A stretch of DNA of 64,000 nucleotides from Bradyrhizobium manausense (GCF_018130615.1 NZ_JAFCKB010000002.1:310001-374000), one strand, 5' to 3'. Numbered from the stretch's first letter, positions 1 to 12,172 are shown. Program-made: numbers and translations. The notes: generated by a model from the letters alone, not told the origin.

Positions 1-322
1 GGCGCGTGTTTTCATCCAGGGCGGCTTCAGCAATCGTCTGCTGGAGCACCTGGCGGTCGACGCCGAACGCGCGTGCCTGTTCGGGCGTCAGCGGCCGGCC
101 GAACTGGCGGCCGATCTGCTGGAGGCGGTCGGTGTAGATCTGGCGGAACTCGTTCAGCGAGATCTCGGTGTGGCCGACCTTGGCGACCGTGGACTGCCCG
201 AAGCCCCGGAAAATGTCGGCGATGCCCCAAATGCCGAAGCTGATGATCAACACGCCCATCACGACGGCCATGATGGTCTTGCCGACCCAGTTTGATGAGG
301 CCTTGCGCATTCCTCGAAGCAT
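1..322 (-). CDS. PpiD/SurA-like periplasmic peptidyl-prolyl isomerase, N-terminal part
   Basis: Only the first 107 codons lie in the window; the rest runs off the left edge. The frame has one N-terminal membrane anchor (about residues 15-35, hydrophobic stretch ending near FGIWGIADIF). A SurA_N-like segment follows, with KVGHTEISLNEFRQIY and then an EQARAFGVDRQVL motif. Membrane-anchored PpiD proteins share this architecture and help outer-membrane proteins fold in the periplasm. The start at 322 gives MLRGMRKASSNW; an in-frame ATG at 310 is the alternative. The parvulin domain is not visible, so the exact subfamily is inferred. Confidence 0.8.
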   Translation of the reverse strand, partial: MLRGMRKASSNWVGKTIMAVVMGVLIISFGIWGIADIFRGFGQSTVAKVGHTEISLNEFRQIYTDRLQQIGRQFGRPLTPEQARAFGVDRQVLQQTIAEAALDENTR

Positions 323-598
323 TTGGTCCAACTTGTTTGGCAGGAGGGGAACGGGAGCGCGTCTTAATGCAGATTCCGCAAAAGCGCGTCACCAAATTGA
401 TATGCCATCATAAAGTGGCGGCTTTCCCCCCGCAACCTCAGGCCAGGCCGCCTGAGACTGCGGTTAAAGGCCCCAAGGCGCTTTCTAAGGAAGTGGCCCC
501 CGGGTTCGCGTCGGGAAAACGCGTCAAAACAAGAATCTGGAACTGCAGCAGGACCTCTGCTAGCGCATGCACAAACCTCATTCTGCTGGAAAATTGAC

Positions 599-1354
599 AT
601 GACCGATGCCATCCGACCGCTGATCGCCGGCAACTGGAAAATGAACGGTATGAAGGCCGCGGCCGCCGAATTCGACGCCATGCTCGATGGCGCGGCAGAC
701 GTCGCCGGCAAGGCCGATCTGCTGGTCTGTCCGCCCGCGACCTTGATTGCGGCTTTTGCGGAGAATGGGCGCGGCAAGAAGGTCGCCGTGGGGGCCCAGG
801 ATTGCCATCCCAAGGCCTCTGGCGCCCATACCGGCGATATCGCGGCCGAAATGCTGGTTGACGCGGGGGCGACCGCTATCATCGTCGGCCATTCCGAGCG
901 CCGTGCCGACCACGGTGAGGGCGATGCCCTGATCCGGCAGAAGGCGGAAGCGGCCTGGCGGGCCGGGGTGGTCGCGATCGTCTGTATCGGTGAGACGCAA
1001 GCCCAGCGCGATGCCGGCCAGACCCTGGAGGTCCTCCGTGGCCAGCTCAACGGCTCGCTGCCGGACGGTTCCACGGCCGCCAATCTGGTCGTGGCCTATG
1101 AGCCGGTCTGGGCGATCGGCACGGGACTGACGCCCACGGCCAAGGATGTGGAGCAGATTCATGGCTTTATCCGGGAACTTCTGACCTCCCGGTTCAAGCC
1201 GGAGGGGGCCAAGATGCGGATCCTCTACGGCGGTTCGGTCAAGCCCTCGAATGCGGCTGAGCTGATGGCGGTGAAGAACGTCAACGGCGCTCTGGTCGGC
1301 GGCGCCAGCCTGAAGGCGGCCGATTTCCTTGCCATTGCCAAGGGCTGCCCTTAG
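599..1354 (+). CDS. tpiA: Triosephosphate isomerase
   Basis: Interconverts dihydroxyacetone phosphate and glyceraldehyde 3-phosphate in cytoplasmic glycolysis and gluconeogenesis. The 251-residue length is normal for the family. All catalytic elements are present: N12 and K14 in GNWKMNG, the electrophile H98 in VGHSERR, and the base E168 in [11 protein letters not shown]. The phosphate-binding YGGSVK and the C-terminal GALVGGASL segments are also there. It is divergent from the PpiD-like gene, with about 275 bases between them, and followed by secG. Confidence 0.97.
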   Translation: MTDAIRPLIAGNWKMNGMKAAAAEFDAMLDGAADVAGKADLLVCPPATLIAAFAENGRGKKVAVGAQDCHPKASGAHTGDIAAEMLVDAGATAIIVGHSERRADHGEGDALIRQKAEAAWRAGVVAIVCIGETQAQRDAGQTLEVLRGQLNGSLPDGSTAANLVVAYEPVWAIGTGLTPTAKDVEQIHGFIRELLTSRFKPEGAKMRILYGGSVKPSNAAELMAVKNVNGALVGGASLKAADFLAIAKGCP

Positions 1355-1513
1355 CTAAAGCGCGCTGCCCCCAGCTGGGCGTAAAGCGCGGACCGTGGCC
1401 GATCGGGGGTGGCAATGCCCCTTCCGATCGTGTAACACCGCGCAACTTCAGGAAAACCCGCGAAGCGCGATCGGCCGCCGTCAGGCGCCGCCCGCTTGTG
1501 ACGGAAGGATACT

Positions 1514-1903
1514 ATGCAGACTGTTGTCATCGTCATCCACCTTATGATCGTTGCCGTCATGATCGGTGCCGTCCTGCTCCAGAAGTCGGAAGGCGGCGGC
1601 CTCGGCATGGGCGGCGGCGCGGGCTTCATGTCGAGCCGCGGTACCGCGAATCTTCTGTCGCGCACCACCGCGATCCTCGCTGCCGGCTTCTTCCTGACCA
1701 GCCTGTTCCTGTCCTGGTACGCCGGCTACAACCGCGCGCCGTCCTCGATTATCGGCCAGCCGGCGTCGCAGACCCAGCCGGCCGGCGGCGCGCCGATCTC
1801 GGCGCCGACCTCGGGCGGCATTCTGGATACGCTGAAGAAGGCGGACGAGCAGCAGCAGGCCCCGGCAGCGCCGAGCGGCCCGCAGGTGCCTCGCTCGCAA
1901 TAA
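1514..1903 (+). CDS. secG: Preprotein translocase subunit SecG
   Basis: Small membrane subunit of the SecYEG export channel. The 129-residue product has two membrane helices (about residues 1-20 and 52-74). The family-typical glycine-rich loop GGGLGMGGGAGFMSSRGTAN lies between them. The C-terminal tail is long, rich in proline, alanine and glutamine, and cytoplasmic or disordered, as in many alphaproteobacterial SecG proteins. The tpiA-secG-pyrG order is commonly seen in rhizobia. Confidence 0.94.
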   Translation: MQTVVIVIHLMIVAVMIGAVLLQKSEGGGLGMGGGAGFMSSRGTANLLSRTTAILAAGFFLTSLFLSWYAGYNRAPSSIIGQPASQTQPAGGAPISAPTSGGILDTLKKADEQQQAPAAPSGPQVPRSQ

Positions 1904-1915
1904 AGCAGGGGGGCC

Positions 1916-1943
1916 ATGCAGGACGGCGGCTAGCGTCCTGCAT
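1916..1943 (+). terminator. Hairpin downstream of secG
   Basis: A perfect 10-bp stem (ATGCAGGACG / CGTCCTGCAT) with an 8-base loop starts 13 bases after the secG stop. No strong U tract follows, so it could be a terminator or an mRNA 3'-end stabiliser. Confidence 0.5.
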
Positions 1944-2057
1944 CAATAATCCCCATCAAGGCTCTGTCACCACTCTTCGTTTTGGCTCACCCACAGGCCC
2001 GCAGATTCTTTGGGGCGGAATGCGAATCGCTTTGGCGAATCGGATTCGAGGGATTAG

Positions 2058-3701
<1,644 letters not shown>

Positions 3702-3729
3702 CATCGCAAGTGACCCCTCACGGCGAGGA

Positions 3730-3757
3730 GGCGCGCTTGCACAGAAAGCAGCGCGCC
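3730..3757. terminator. Hairpin between pyrG and the convergent ArsR-type gene
   Basis: GGCGCGC (3730-3736) and GCGCGCC (3751-3757) form a 7-bp stem with a 14-base loop between the two convergent genes. It could act in both directions; no U tract is evident. Confidence 0.35.
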
Positions 3758-4488
3758 TACGCTCCAACCTTGAGGTCCGGCGGGTCGTCTCGAAGACCCA
3801 AATGATCAAGGCCAAAGTTCTCGCGAAGACCGGCCTGGCCAGCACTCGTCAATTGCACAGCTCGTGTATCATCCACTCGGATGAGCCAATTCAGCTCCAT
3901 GCAGCGTCGTTGGATCTCTGCGCCGACGTGACCGGCGATGTGATGTCGGCGTTCGCTCCAGTCGAGGCATGGCTTGCAGAAGATGCGCTTGCTTTTGCGC
4001 TTCTGGCTCAGATCGACGCCAAACTCCGTCAACATCCTGACGCCGGCATCGGTGACATCGCCGCCATCTTCGTCGAGGACGATGCAACCGCTGGCGATCA
4101 GGGAGTCTGCAATCGCAACGCCCAGTCGACCCGCCAAATGATCGTAGCAAGTGCGTCCGAACCGCAGCGCTGCGTCACGCGCGGATCGAGGTTGATATCG
4201 CTGAGGGACCTCGAGAGCAGCCACCAGCTTGATGCTCTCAAGCATGCTCGCAACCAGCGGTGAGGCAATGCGGTAATACCGATAGCTGCGCTTCCTCGTC
4301 ACCGAGATGAGCCGCGCCTCGACCATTTTGGACAGGTGCTCACTGGCTGTCGGTCGCGAAATTCGTGCAAGGAACGCCAACTCGCTTCCGGTGAGGGATT
4401 GTCCGCCCATGAGGGCCGACAACATGGTGGCGCGCGCCGTATCACCGACGAGCGCTGCAACCTCGACCAAATTCGCCGCTGCAACCAT
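3757..4488 (-). CDS. ArsR-type winged-helix transcriptional regulator
   Basis: Cytoplasmic DNA-binding repressor of about 243 residues, longer than a minimal ArsR protein. The N-terminal half has the winged-helix pattern: a DTARATMLSAL helix, the recognition region LARISRPTASEHLSKMVEA, then a wing with RSYRYYRIA. The C-terminal half (roughly residues 120-240) contains two cysteines in FCKPCLDWSERRHHIAGHVG and a predicted ligand-binding region. The frame opens at 4566. Start 4488 is preferred because AGAGGA precedes it at good spacing, and because an apparent operator at 4533-4550 would otherwise fall inside the gene. It is divergent from the Rid-NTF2 gene and probably controls it. The ligand is unknown. 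Confidence 0.82.
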   Translation of the reverse strand: MVAAANLVEVAALVGDTARATMLSALMGGQSLTGSELAFLARISRPTASEHLSKMVEARLISVTRKRSYRYYRIASPLVASMLESIKLVAALEVPQRYQPRSARDAALRFGRTCYDHLAGRLGVAIADSLIASGCIVLDEDGGDVTDAGVRMLTEFGVDLSQKRKSKRIFCKPCLDWSERRHHIAGHVGAEIQRRCMELNWLIRVDDTRAVQLTSAGQAGLRENFGLDHLGLRDDPPDLKVGA

Positions 4489-4532
4489 AGTGTCCTCTAC
4501 CATCGTCCGCGTCGGATCAACAAGCGACGTGA

Positions 4533-4550
4533 GTTCGGCACGTACCGAAC
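4533..4550. promoter_or_regulatory. Probable operator of the ArsR-type regulator
   Basis: An 18-bp near-perfect palindrome, GTTCGGCACGTACCGAAC, with 16 of 18 positions self-complementary. It lies 45 bases upstream of the preferred ArsR start and about 85 bases upstream of the divergent Rid-NTF2 gene. The position suits autoregulation plus control of the divergent gene. Confidence 0.55.
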
Positions 4551-4635
4551 TTACGACCGGAGACATTTGGCTCGTCGGATGCGACAGAGTTGAAGTTGCT
4601 TAGTCCACTCGATCGATCGTGTTCTGGAGGCGGCC

Positions 4636-5412
4636 GTGAAGCGCGAACCCATCAGAGTTGAGCCCATTTCCACGTATTTGGAGCAACGGCGGAAGGGACC
4701 GATCTGCCCTGTCATTGTCGCCGGCGAGACGGTTTATGTCTCGGGCCTCCCGCCATTTGATCCGGTCACCGGTGAGGTCAGGCGATTGCCGTTCGTGCAG
4801 CAAGCCGAGATCGTTCTCGAGCAAATGAAGCTGTGCCTGGAGGTTGCCGGCTCGTCGTTGCACCAGGTCGTGAAATGCAATGTCTACTGCACCCCCGACA
4901 GTTCGAATTTCACTGCGTTCAATGACGTCTACCAACGCTATTTTCCCGTCTCGCCACCCGCGCGCATCTTTCTAACGGTGCCGTCCTGGCCGGGTGAATT
5001 CGACGTGGAAGTCGATTGTGTTGCGATCAAAGCCGATCTGGAAGATCGGTCGGCTTCGGCAAGGGATATGAACGCATTGAAGCACCTGAACGCGGGCTAC
5101 ATGCGCTCGGTCGCCATGAAGGATGTTGATTGGTTTCGCGAACATCTGAGCGACGATTTCCTCAACAGCAACCCCGACGGATCAGTGGTCGATCGTGCAG
5201 GCTTTCTTGGACAGATCGCGAGGCCCGTAACCATATCGAACTTGGGATACGAGGACGAGCGGATCCGGATCATGGGCGATATGGCGATCATCCATGCACG
5301 GACAACCTATGTCAGGGCCGACGGTTCGGCCGGTTTCGGACGATACACCGACAGTTGGGCGCGCCGTGCCGGCGTCTGGGTTTGCGTCGCCGCTCATGTC
5401 ACGCGGGGATGA
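4636..5412 (+). CDS. Rid-family protein fused to an NTF2/SnoaL-like (DUF4440-type) domain
   Basis: Two domains in one 258-residue chain. Residues 1-132 are Rid/YjgF-like: SGLPPFDPVTGEV, the central VVKCNVYCT strand, and PPARIFLTV with the conserved arginine that usually binds the carboxylate of an imine or enamine substrate. Residues 145-258 match the SnoaL/DUF4440 fold: a helix LNAGYMRSVAMKDVDWF, then RYTDSWARRAGVWVCVAAHVT at the end. Rid proteins usually stand alone as trimers of about 130 residues. The fusion suggests a deaminase that hands its product to an NTF2-type pocket, or a dedicated catabolic enzyme. The substrate is not deducible. The divergent ArsR-type regulator is its likely controller. 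Confidence 0.85.
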   Translation: MKREPIRVEPISTYLEQRRKGPICPVIVAGETVYVSGLPPFDPVTGEVRRLPFVQQAEIVLEQMKLCLEVAGSSLHQVVKCNVYCTPDSSNFTAFNDVYQRYFPVSPPARIFLTVPSWPGEFDVEVDCVAIKADLEDRSASARDMNALKHLNAGYMRSVAMKDVDWFREHLSDDFLNSNPDGSVVDRAGFLGQIARPVTISNLGYEDERIRIMGDMAIIHARTTYVRADGSAGFGRYTDSWARRAGVWVCVAAHVTRG

Positions 5413-5647
5413 GGACAGACAGAATTTGGCGGCAGACCGAGCTCAAGCTTGAGCATGATTTGAGCGCCGTCCCGCCAATTGCCAGGTCGGGAGCGGCTCC
5501 GTCGCTTTGTCTCAGGGCGGGGAGCTGTGGGCATGTTCCAGAGATCCAGCTATGCGCGAAACGCCGCGCGGGCGGTCGAGCGGGGCTCAAGACAGCGTCA
5601 TGGCCGATCGCTATAACCGCCGGGCCAGTTCAGGGAGAAAAACAACC

Positions 5648-5974
5648 ATGATCTACGAGATGCGCGTCTATCGCTGTGTGCCCGGCCGCCTGCCGGCGCT
5701 ACTGAAGCGCTTTGACACGATCACGCTGAAAATCTGGGAGAAGCATGGCATCAAGCAGGCCGGGTTCTTCACCACCCTGATTGGCGAATCCAACCAGGAA
5801 CTGACCTATTTCCTGGCCTGGGACTCGCTCGCCGAGCGCGAGAAGAAGTGGGGCGCGTTCGCGACCGATCCGGAATGGCTCGAGGCGCGCGCGAAGACCG
5901 AGGCGGACGGCCAGATCGTTGCCAGTATCGTCAATCAGATCCTGGCACCGACCGCTTTCTCGGCGGTCAAGTAG
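5648..5974 (+). CDS. NIPSNAP family protein
   Basis: A 108-residue ferredoxin-like alpha/beta-barrel protein. It starts MIYEMRVYRCVPGRLPALL and contains the family signature TYFLAWDSLAEREKKWGAF followed by a P-E-W motif (DPEWLEA). GGGAGAA sits upstream of the chosen ATG; the frame is open further upstream but has no better ribosome site. NIPSNAP proteins of this size are widespread in rhizobia and their biochemical role is poorly defined. The Rid-NTF2 gene ends 235 bases upstream and may belong to the same unit. Confidence 0.85.
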   Translation: MIYEMRVYRCVPGRLPALLKRFDTITLKIWEKHGIKQAGFFTTLIGESNQELTYFLAWDSLAEREKKWGAFATDPEWLEARAKTEADGQIVASIVNQILAPTAFSAVK

Positions 5975-6100
5975 CAACGTTCCGGCATGGATTGCGGCGG
6001 GCACCTCTGGCGCAACCCTGATATTCTGACAGCCCGGGCCGAATGGGGTTGATCGGCCCCTCATCACCGCTATGGTCGCGGCGAAACGAGGGATTTTGCC

Positions 6101-6964
6101 TTGAGCTTTTCGAATTCCGCGGCGCCGGTCGTCACCGTTGGCACGGTCAAATTCGGCAATGATCTGCCGATCTCGATCATTGCCGGGCCGTGTCAGCTTG
6201 AAAGCCGCGCGCATGCGCTGGAGGTGGCCTCCGCGCTGAAGGAGATCGCCGCGCGTCTGAAGATCGGCCTCGTCTACAAGACCTCGTTCGACAAGGCCAA
6301 CCGCACCAGCGCGTCGGCGGCGCGCGGTCTCGGGCTTTCGCAGTCGCTGCCGATCTTCGCCGAGATCCGGTCCTCGCTCGGTCTACCCGTGCTGACCGAC
6401 GTGCACGATGCCGCGCAATGCGCCGAGGTGGCACAAGCCGTCGACGTCCTGCAGATCCCGGCCTTCCTGTGCCGGCAGACCGATCTGCTGCTGGCCGCGG
6501 CCGCGACCGGCAAGGTGGTCAACGTCAAGAAGGGCCAGTTTCTCGCGCCCTGGGACATGGCGAATGTCGTGAGCAAGATCACCAGCGCCAACAATCCCAA
6601 CGTGCTTGTCACCGAGCGCGGCGTCTCCTTTGGCTACAACACGCTGGTCTCGGACATGCGCGCGCTGCCGATCATGGCGCGCACCACGGGGGCGCCCGTG
6701 ATCTTCGATGCCACCCATTCGGTGCAGCAGCCGGGCGGGAAGGGGGCCTCCTCCGGTGGCGAGCGTGAATTCGTGCCAGTGCTGGCCCGCGCGGCCGTCG
6801 CCGTCGGCGTCGCCGGGCTCTTCATCGAGACCCATCCCGATCCGGATCGCGCGCCGTCGGACGGGCCGAACATGGTGCCGTTGCGCCAGTTCGAAGGGCT
6901 GATCCACACGCTGTTGGCGTTCGACGCAGTTGCAAAGAGTACGTCGCAGAGTCCACCGCGCTGA
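6101..6964 (+). CDS. kdsA: 3-deoxy-8-phosphooctulonate synthase (KDO-8-P synthase)
   Basis: Condenses phosphoenolpyruvate with arabinose 5-phosphate to make KDO-8-phosphate for lipopolysaccharide inner core. The 287 residues include [10 protein letters not shown] near the N-terminus, [11 protein letters not shown], the TDVHD motif, [14 protein letters not shown] and [12 protein letters not shown], all typical of KdsA. The chosen start is TTG at 6101. The stop overlaps the ATG of the next gene (TGATG), so the MFS carrier is translationally coupled. Confidence 0.96.
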   Translation: MSFSNSAAPVVTVGTVKFGNDLPISIIAGPCQLESRAHALEVASALKEIAARLKIGLVYKTSFDKANRTSASAARGLGLSQSLPIFAEIRSSLGLPVLTDVHDAAQCAEVAQAVDVLQIPAFLCRQTDLLLAAAATGKVVNVKKGQFLAPWDMANVVSKITSANNPNVLVTERGVSFGYNTLVSDMRALPIMARTTGAPVIFDATHSVQQPGGKGASSGGEREFVPVLARAAVAVGVAGLFIETHPDPDRAPSDGPNMVPLRQFEGLIHTLLAFDAVAKSTSQSPPR

Positions 6965-8175
6965 TGCACCAGCCTGTGACCAGGCCGCCCCAAGACCAGA
7001 AGTTTCCGCCGGCGATCAATATCATCGCGCTCGCCGGCTTCTCGGCGGCCTTGTCGACGCGGGCGCTCGATCCCGTGCTGCCACATGTCGCGGAGGATTT
7101 TTCGATCAGCATCACCACGGCTGCAAGCATCGCGGCCGGCTTTGCGCTGATCTATGCGCTGGTCCAGCCGGCGATCGGGGCGGCAGCCGATCTGTTCGGC
7201 AAAGCGCGATTGATGACGCTGTGCCTGGCGCTCCTTGGTGTTGCCTGCATTCTCGGCGCGCTGACGAGCACGTTCTCAGCCTTGTTTGCGACCCGCATCC
7301 TGGCCGGTATCGCCTCCGGTGGCGTGTTTCCCGTTGCGCTCGGCCTGACCGCCGACCTCGTTGCACCCGCCAAGCGACAGGTCGCGATCGGGCGCACGAT
7401 GGCGGGTTCCATGACCGGCAACCTGCTCGGTGCATCCGCCTCGGGCATCATCGGTGATTTCATCGGCTGGCGTGGGGTGCTCGTGATCCTCGGTGCGCTT
7501 GGCCTGATCGCAGCCGTCGCGGTCGCCGCGGGTTTTCGCGGCGCCGCGCTGACGCCGCCCCCGAAGACCGATCTGAAGACTCTGCGGCAGGGCTACCGCA
7601 CCATCTTCGCCAATCCCAACACGCGCTACTGCTATTCGGCCGTCTTCGTCGAGGGCTGCTGCGTCTTCGGCCTGTTTCCCTTCATCGCCGCGTTTCTGTT
7701 CGATCTCGGTGAAAAATCATTGTCGATCGCAGGCATCGTCATCGCGGGGTTTGCCGTCGGCGGGCTGCTCTACACCTTCACGGTGTCACGCATGCTGCCG
7801 CGGCTTGGCGTCAAGGGCATGATGATCGCCGGCGGCTGCCTCGTTGCGTTGCAACTCGGCGCGCTCGCCTTTGGTCCCGGCTGGAAGCTGCAATTCGCCA
7901 GCATGCTGGCGATGGGCTGGGGCTTATACATGATCCATGGCTGCCTGCAGGTGTTCGCCAGCGAGCTGTCGATCGGGGCGCGGGCGACCGCGATGTCGCT
8001 GCATTCGTTCTTTTTCTTCATGGGGCAGACCGTCGGACCACTGGCCTATGGCCTTGGCCTCCAGCATGGCGGCAAGGCGCCGACCCTGCTTGCGAGCGCG
8101 GCCATCATGGCGGTGCTGGGTCTGGTCTGCGCCCGGCTGCTCAAGCCGCGTGCGCCGTCCGACGTGCGCGCTTGA
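6964..8175 (+). CDS. MFS transporter
   Basis: A 403-residue integral membrane carrier with about 12 predicted helices. It has the MFS loop 2-3 pattern GAAADLFGKARLM and a signature-like region RILAGIASGGVFPVALGL around helix 4. It resembles the drug and sugar efflux branch, but the substrate cannot be named. Its start overlaps the kdsA stop. Co-translation with kdsA need not mean a role in lipopolysaccharide synthesis. Confidence 0.9.
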   Translation: MHQPVTRPPQDQKFPPAINIIALAGFSAALSTRALDPVLPHVAEDFSISITTAASIAAGFALIYALVQPAIGAAADLFGKARLMTLCLALLGVACILGALTSTFSALFATRILAGIASGGVFPVALGLTADLVAPAKRQVAIGRTMAGSMTGNLLGASASGIIGDFIGWRGVLVILGALGLIAAVAVAAGFRGAALTPPPKTDLKTLRQGYRTIFANPNTRYCYSAVFVEGCCVFGLFPFIAAFLFDLGEKSLSIAGIVIAGFAVGGLLYTFTVSRMLPRLGVKGMMIAGGCLVALQLGALAFGPGWKLQFASMLAMGWGLYMIHGCLQVFASELSIGARATAMSLHSFFFFMGQTVGPLAYGLGLQHGGKAPTLLASAAIMAVLGLVCARLLKPRAPSDVRA

Positions 8176-8226
8176 TTGCGGCGCGGTCGCGGTACTACCT
8201 TTGCTGCCAACGACTTGTAGGACGAT

Positions 8227-8634
8227 GTGGCGAGCGTGGTTGCCAGCAGTAGCTTTGTCGAATTCCTGCGCGAGCAACTTGCGCCGCTCGGCCGCATCAC
8301 TGTGCGGCGCATGTTCGGCAAGACGGGCGTGTTCTGCGACGGCGTCATGCTTGGGATGGTGAGGGATGATACGCTTTACTTCCGGGTCGACGATGGCAAC
8401 CGCGCCGTTCTGAAGGAAGCCGAAGCGTTTCCGCCGCTGAACTATGAGAAGAAGGGCGGCACGATCGATCTATCGTTCTGGCGCGCACCGGAGCGGCTGT
8501 TCGACGACCCTGACGAGCTGGTGCTGTGGGCGAGGTCCGCTATCGAAGCCGCACGTCGGGTCGCGGTCAAACGGCAGCGCACGACGCCGAAACGGACGTC
8601 AAAGCCCCGAAAGATGCGGCCGGTCAGCTGCTAG
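8227..8634 (+). CDS. TfoX N-terminal domain protein
   Basis: A 135-residue protein with the TfoX_N fold: [53 protein letters not shown]. Only this domain is present; the C-terminal domain of gamma-proteobacterial competence regulator TfoX is missing and is replaced by a short basic tail. It starts with GTG. The function in alphaproteobacteria is unknown. Its stop shares a palindromic CTAG with the stop of convergent queF. Confidence 0.85.
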   Translation: MASVVASSSFVEFLREQLAPLGRITVRRMFGKTGVFCDGVMLGMVRDDTLYFRVDDGNRAVLKEAEAFPPLNYEKKGGTIDLSFWRAPERLFDDPDELVLWARSAIEAARRVAVKRQRTTPKRTSKPRKMRPVSC

Positions 8635-9107
8635 CCCCGGCCGCGATACGGCGCGACGCCTTGCTCGGGCACCCAGAGGCCCTTCGGCACGCGTCCGGTC
8701 TGCCAGAACACGTCGATGGGAATGCCGCCGCGCGGGTACCAGTATCCGCCGATGCGCAGCCATTTCGGCTTGATCTCGGCGGCGATGCGCTTGCCGATCA
8801 TCACGGTGCAATCCTCGTGGAAGGCGCCATGGTTGCGGAAGCTGGCGATGTAGAGTTTCAGCGATTTCGACTCCAGCAGCCACGGGCCCGGTGCGTAGTC
8901 GATCATCAGATGGGCGAAATCGGGCTGTCCCGTGACCGGGCAGAGCGAGGTGAATTCCGGCACGGTGAAGCGGATCAGATAATCGGTGCCGGCTTGCGGA
9001 TTCGGCACGCGGTCGAGCTTGGCCTTCTCGGGGGTATCAGGCCATTCCACGGCACGGCCGAGCTGCAATGCAGGTGAGTTGTTCGATTTGCTGGGTTTTT
9101 TCGACAT
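8631..9107 (-). CDS. queF: NADPH-dependent 7-cyano-7-deazaguanine reductase
   Basis: Reduces preQ0 to preQ1 in queuosine biosynthesis. The 158-residue length fits the short single-domain (type I) QueF. Catalytic C56 in [11 protein letters not shown] and D63 are present, as are the ESKSLKLY substrate-binding motif and the [11 protein letters not shown] signature. A basic, serine-rich leader of about ten residues precedes the conserved core. The genes for the earlier queuosine steps are not in this window. Confidence 0.95.
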   Translation of the reverse strand: MSKKPSKSNNSPALQLGRAVEWPDTPEKAKLDRVPNPQAGTDYLIRFTVPEFTSLCPVTGQPDFAHLMIDYAPGPWLLESKSLKLYIASFRNHGAFHEDCTVMIGKRIAAEIKPKWLRIGGYWYPRGGIPIDVFWQTGRVPKGLWVPEQGVAPYRGRG

Positions 9108-9189
9108 GAGGCCGCCTCCGATGCGGCCCTCTTAGCTAATCAAGGCGCAGCCGTCACCCGGCCTTTTCCGGTTCGATGCATTGCGGTAG

Positions 9190-10518
<1,329 letters not shown>

Positions 10519-10551
10519 GCCAGCGTTTCAACAACACAGGGGAGGATCGAC

Positions 10552-11691
10552 ATGAGCGACGGCAAGACCGGACTGCAACTGCGTTCGCTGATCAAGAAGA
10601 GCGGAGAGCTCGAGATCTCGCTGTTGGACGTGCCGACCCCCGAGCCCGCGGACGACGAGGTCGTCGTCCGCATCGAGGCGGCGCCGATCAACCCGTCCGA
10701 TCTCGGCCTGCTCGTCGGCGCCGCCGACATGGGCACGGCCAAGGCGTCCGGGACGAAAGAGGCGCCCGTCATCACCGCGAAGGTGCCTGACGGTGCGATG
10801 CGGGCGATGGGCGCGCGGCTCGACCAGTCCCTGCCGGTCGGCAATGAGGGCGCCGGCGTCGTCATCAAGACCGGCTCGTCCGATGCTGCGAAGGCGCTGA
10901 TGGGCAAGACGGTCGCGATGATCGGCGGTGCCATGTACGCGCAGTACCGGACCCTGAAGGCCAGGGACTGCCAGCCGCTGCCCGAAGGCACGACGGCGGC
11001 GGAGGGCGCATCCTGGTTCGTCAACCCGCTCACCGCGCTCGGCATGACCGAGACGATGCGGCGCGAAGGCCACAAGGCGCTGGTGCACACCGCAGCCGCC
11101 TCCAATCTCGGCCAGATGCTGAACAAGATCTGCATCAAGGACGGCATCGCGCTGGTCAACATCGTGCGCAGCAAGGAGCAGGCGGAGATCCTGAAGAAGA
11201 TCGGCGCCAAGTACGTCGTCGATTCCAGTGCGCCGAGCTTCCTCGACGATCTCACGGCCGCGCTGGTCGAGACCGGCGCCACCATCGCCTTCGATGCCAT
11301 CGGCGGCGGCAAGCTCGCCGGCGACATCCTCAACTGCATGGAAATCGCGATCAACAAGACCGCGAAGGAATACAGCCGCTACGGCTCCAGCGTGCACAAG
11401 CAGGTCTATGTCTATGGCGCGCTCGACATCCGTCCGATCGAGCTGCCGCGCGGCTTTGGCATGGCCTGGGGCGTCGGTGGTTGGCTGCTCACGCCGTTCC
11501 TGCAGAAGATCGGACCTGCCGATATCGGGCGGCTGCGTCAGCGCGTCGTGAGCGAATTGAAGACCACCTTTGCCAGCCATTACACCAAGGTGGTGTCGCT
11601 GCAGGAGACGCTCGATCCCGCCAACATCGCGGTGTATGCCAAACGCGCCACCGGCGAAAAATTCCTCATCAACCCGAGTAAGTCGTCGTGA
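10552..11691 (+). CDS. Zinc-independent medium-chain dehydrogenase/reductase (quinone-oxidoreductase-like)
   Basis: A 379-residue MDR protein with a GroES-like N-terminal domain (APINPSDLGLLVG, then VGNEGAGVV) and a Rossmann domain (LVHTAAASNLGQMLNK, then VNIVRSKEQAEIL). The catalytic zinc ligands of alcohol dehydrogenases are not evident, so a quinone-oxidoreductase or enoyl-reductase type reaction is likely. It starts 33 bases after eno and is preceded by GGGGAGG. Its last 50 or so bases are repeated as a degenerate copy at 12122-12181 (see findings). Confidence 0.85.
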   Translation: MSDGKTGLQLRSLIKKSGELEISLLDVPTPEPADDEVVVRIEAAPINPSDLGLLVGAADMGTAKASGTKEAPVITAKVPDGAMRAMGARLDQSLPVGNEGAGVVIKTGSSDAAKALMGKTVAMIGGAMYAQYRTLKARDCQPLPEGTTAAEGASWFVNPLTALGMTETMRREGHKALVHTAAASNLGQMLNKICIKDGIALVNIVRSKEQAEILKKIGAKYVVDSSAPSFLDDLTAALVETGATIAFDAIGGGKLAGDILNCMEIAINKTAKEYSRYGSSVHKQVYVYGALDIRPIELPRGFGMAWGVGGWLLTPFLQKIGPADIGRLRQRVVSELKTTFASHYTKVVSLQETLDPANIAVYAKRATGEKFLINPSKSS

Positions 11692-11700
11692 CGTGCGACG
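11641..11700 (+). repeat. Direct repeat copy A (3' end of the MDR gene)
   Basis: This 60-base stretch (the MDR codons for ATGEKFLINPSKSS, the stop and a few bases) aligns without gaps to 12122-12181. About 45 of 60 positions are identical, including the blocks CGGCGAAAAATTCC and CGTGACGTGCG. Confidence 0.65.
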
Positions 11701-11720
11701 GTGTCCGGGCCTGATCGAAT

Positions 11721-11850
11721 TCAGGCCTTAGCGGTGGGACGGATAACGATCTCGCCGACATCCACATGATCCGGCTGCGCTATCGCGAAGGCCATCGCTT
11801 CCGCGATGGCGCTTGCCGGAATGGCCATCGACTTCATGCTTGCTTGCCCT
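11721..11850 (-). pseudogene. C-terminal remnant of a short-chain dehydrogenase/reductase
   Basis: The minus strand encodes about 40 residues ending MAIPASAIAEAMAFAI, then QPDHVDVGEIVIRPTAKA and a stop. This closely matches the C-terminal end of classical SDR oxidoreductases of the type often found beside AraC regulators. Nothing upstream encodes the NAD-binding or YxxxK catalytic parts. The frame meets an AraC remnant of opposite orientation at about 11850-11873. Confidence 0.7.
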
Positions 11851-11869
11851 TGCTCCGGTAACGCGGATC

Positions 11870-12172
11870 CGTCATGGAGGACGGCAGTTGGCCGACGCCG
11901 CCGCTATGTCGCGATCCGCATTTTCGAAGCGGTTCAAGTCGCTCGTGGGGATGGCGCCGCTCGACTACCTGCTTCGATGGCGCATGCGGCTTGCATGCGA
12001 CCGGCTGCGTCGTGGAGCGACCGTTTCTGCGACCGCGGCGCAAGTCGGGTACTCTTCGGAGAGCGCTTTCGGGCATGCCTTCAAACGCGTCTACGGCCTC
12101 GCGCCGAAGCGATACTGGCGCAGACATGCCATCGGCGAAAAATTCCCCATCGCTTCAAGAAAATTTTCGTGA
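11870..12172 (+). pseudogene. C-terminal remnant of an AraC-family regulator
   Basis: An AraC-type double helix-turn-helix is readable: LADAAAMSRSAFSKRFKSLV, then PLDYLLRWRMRLACDRL, then QVGYSSESAFGHAFKRVYG and PKRYWRR. The N-terminal cupin or sensory half is absent. The frame continues after the AraC homology into AIGEKFPIASRKFS, a degenerate copy of the MDR protein's C-terminus. It is probably not a working regulator. An in-frame ATG at 11813 could allow a short product of about 119 residues. Confidence 0.7.
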
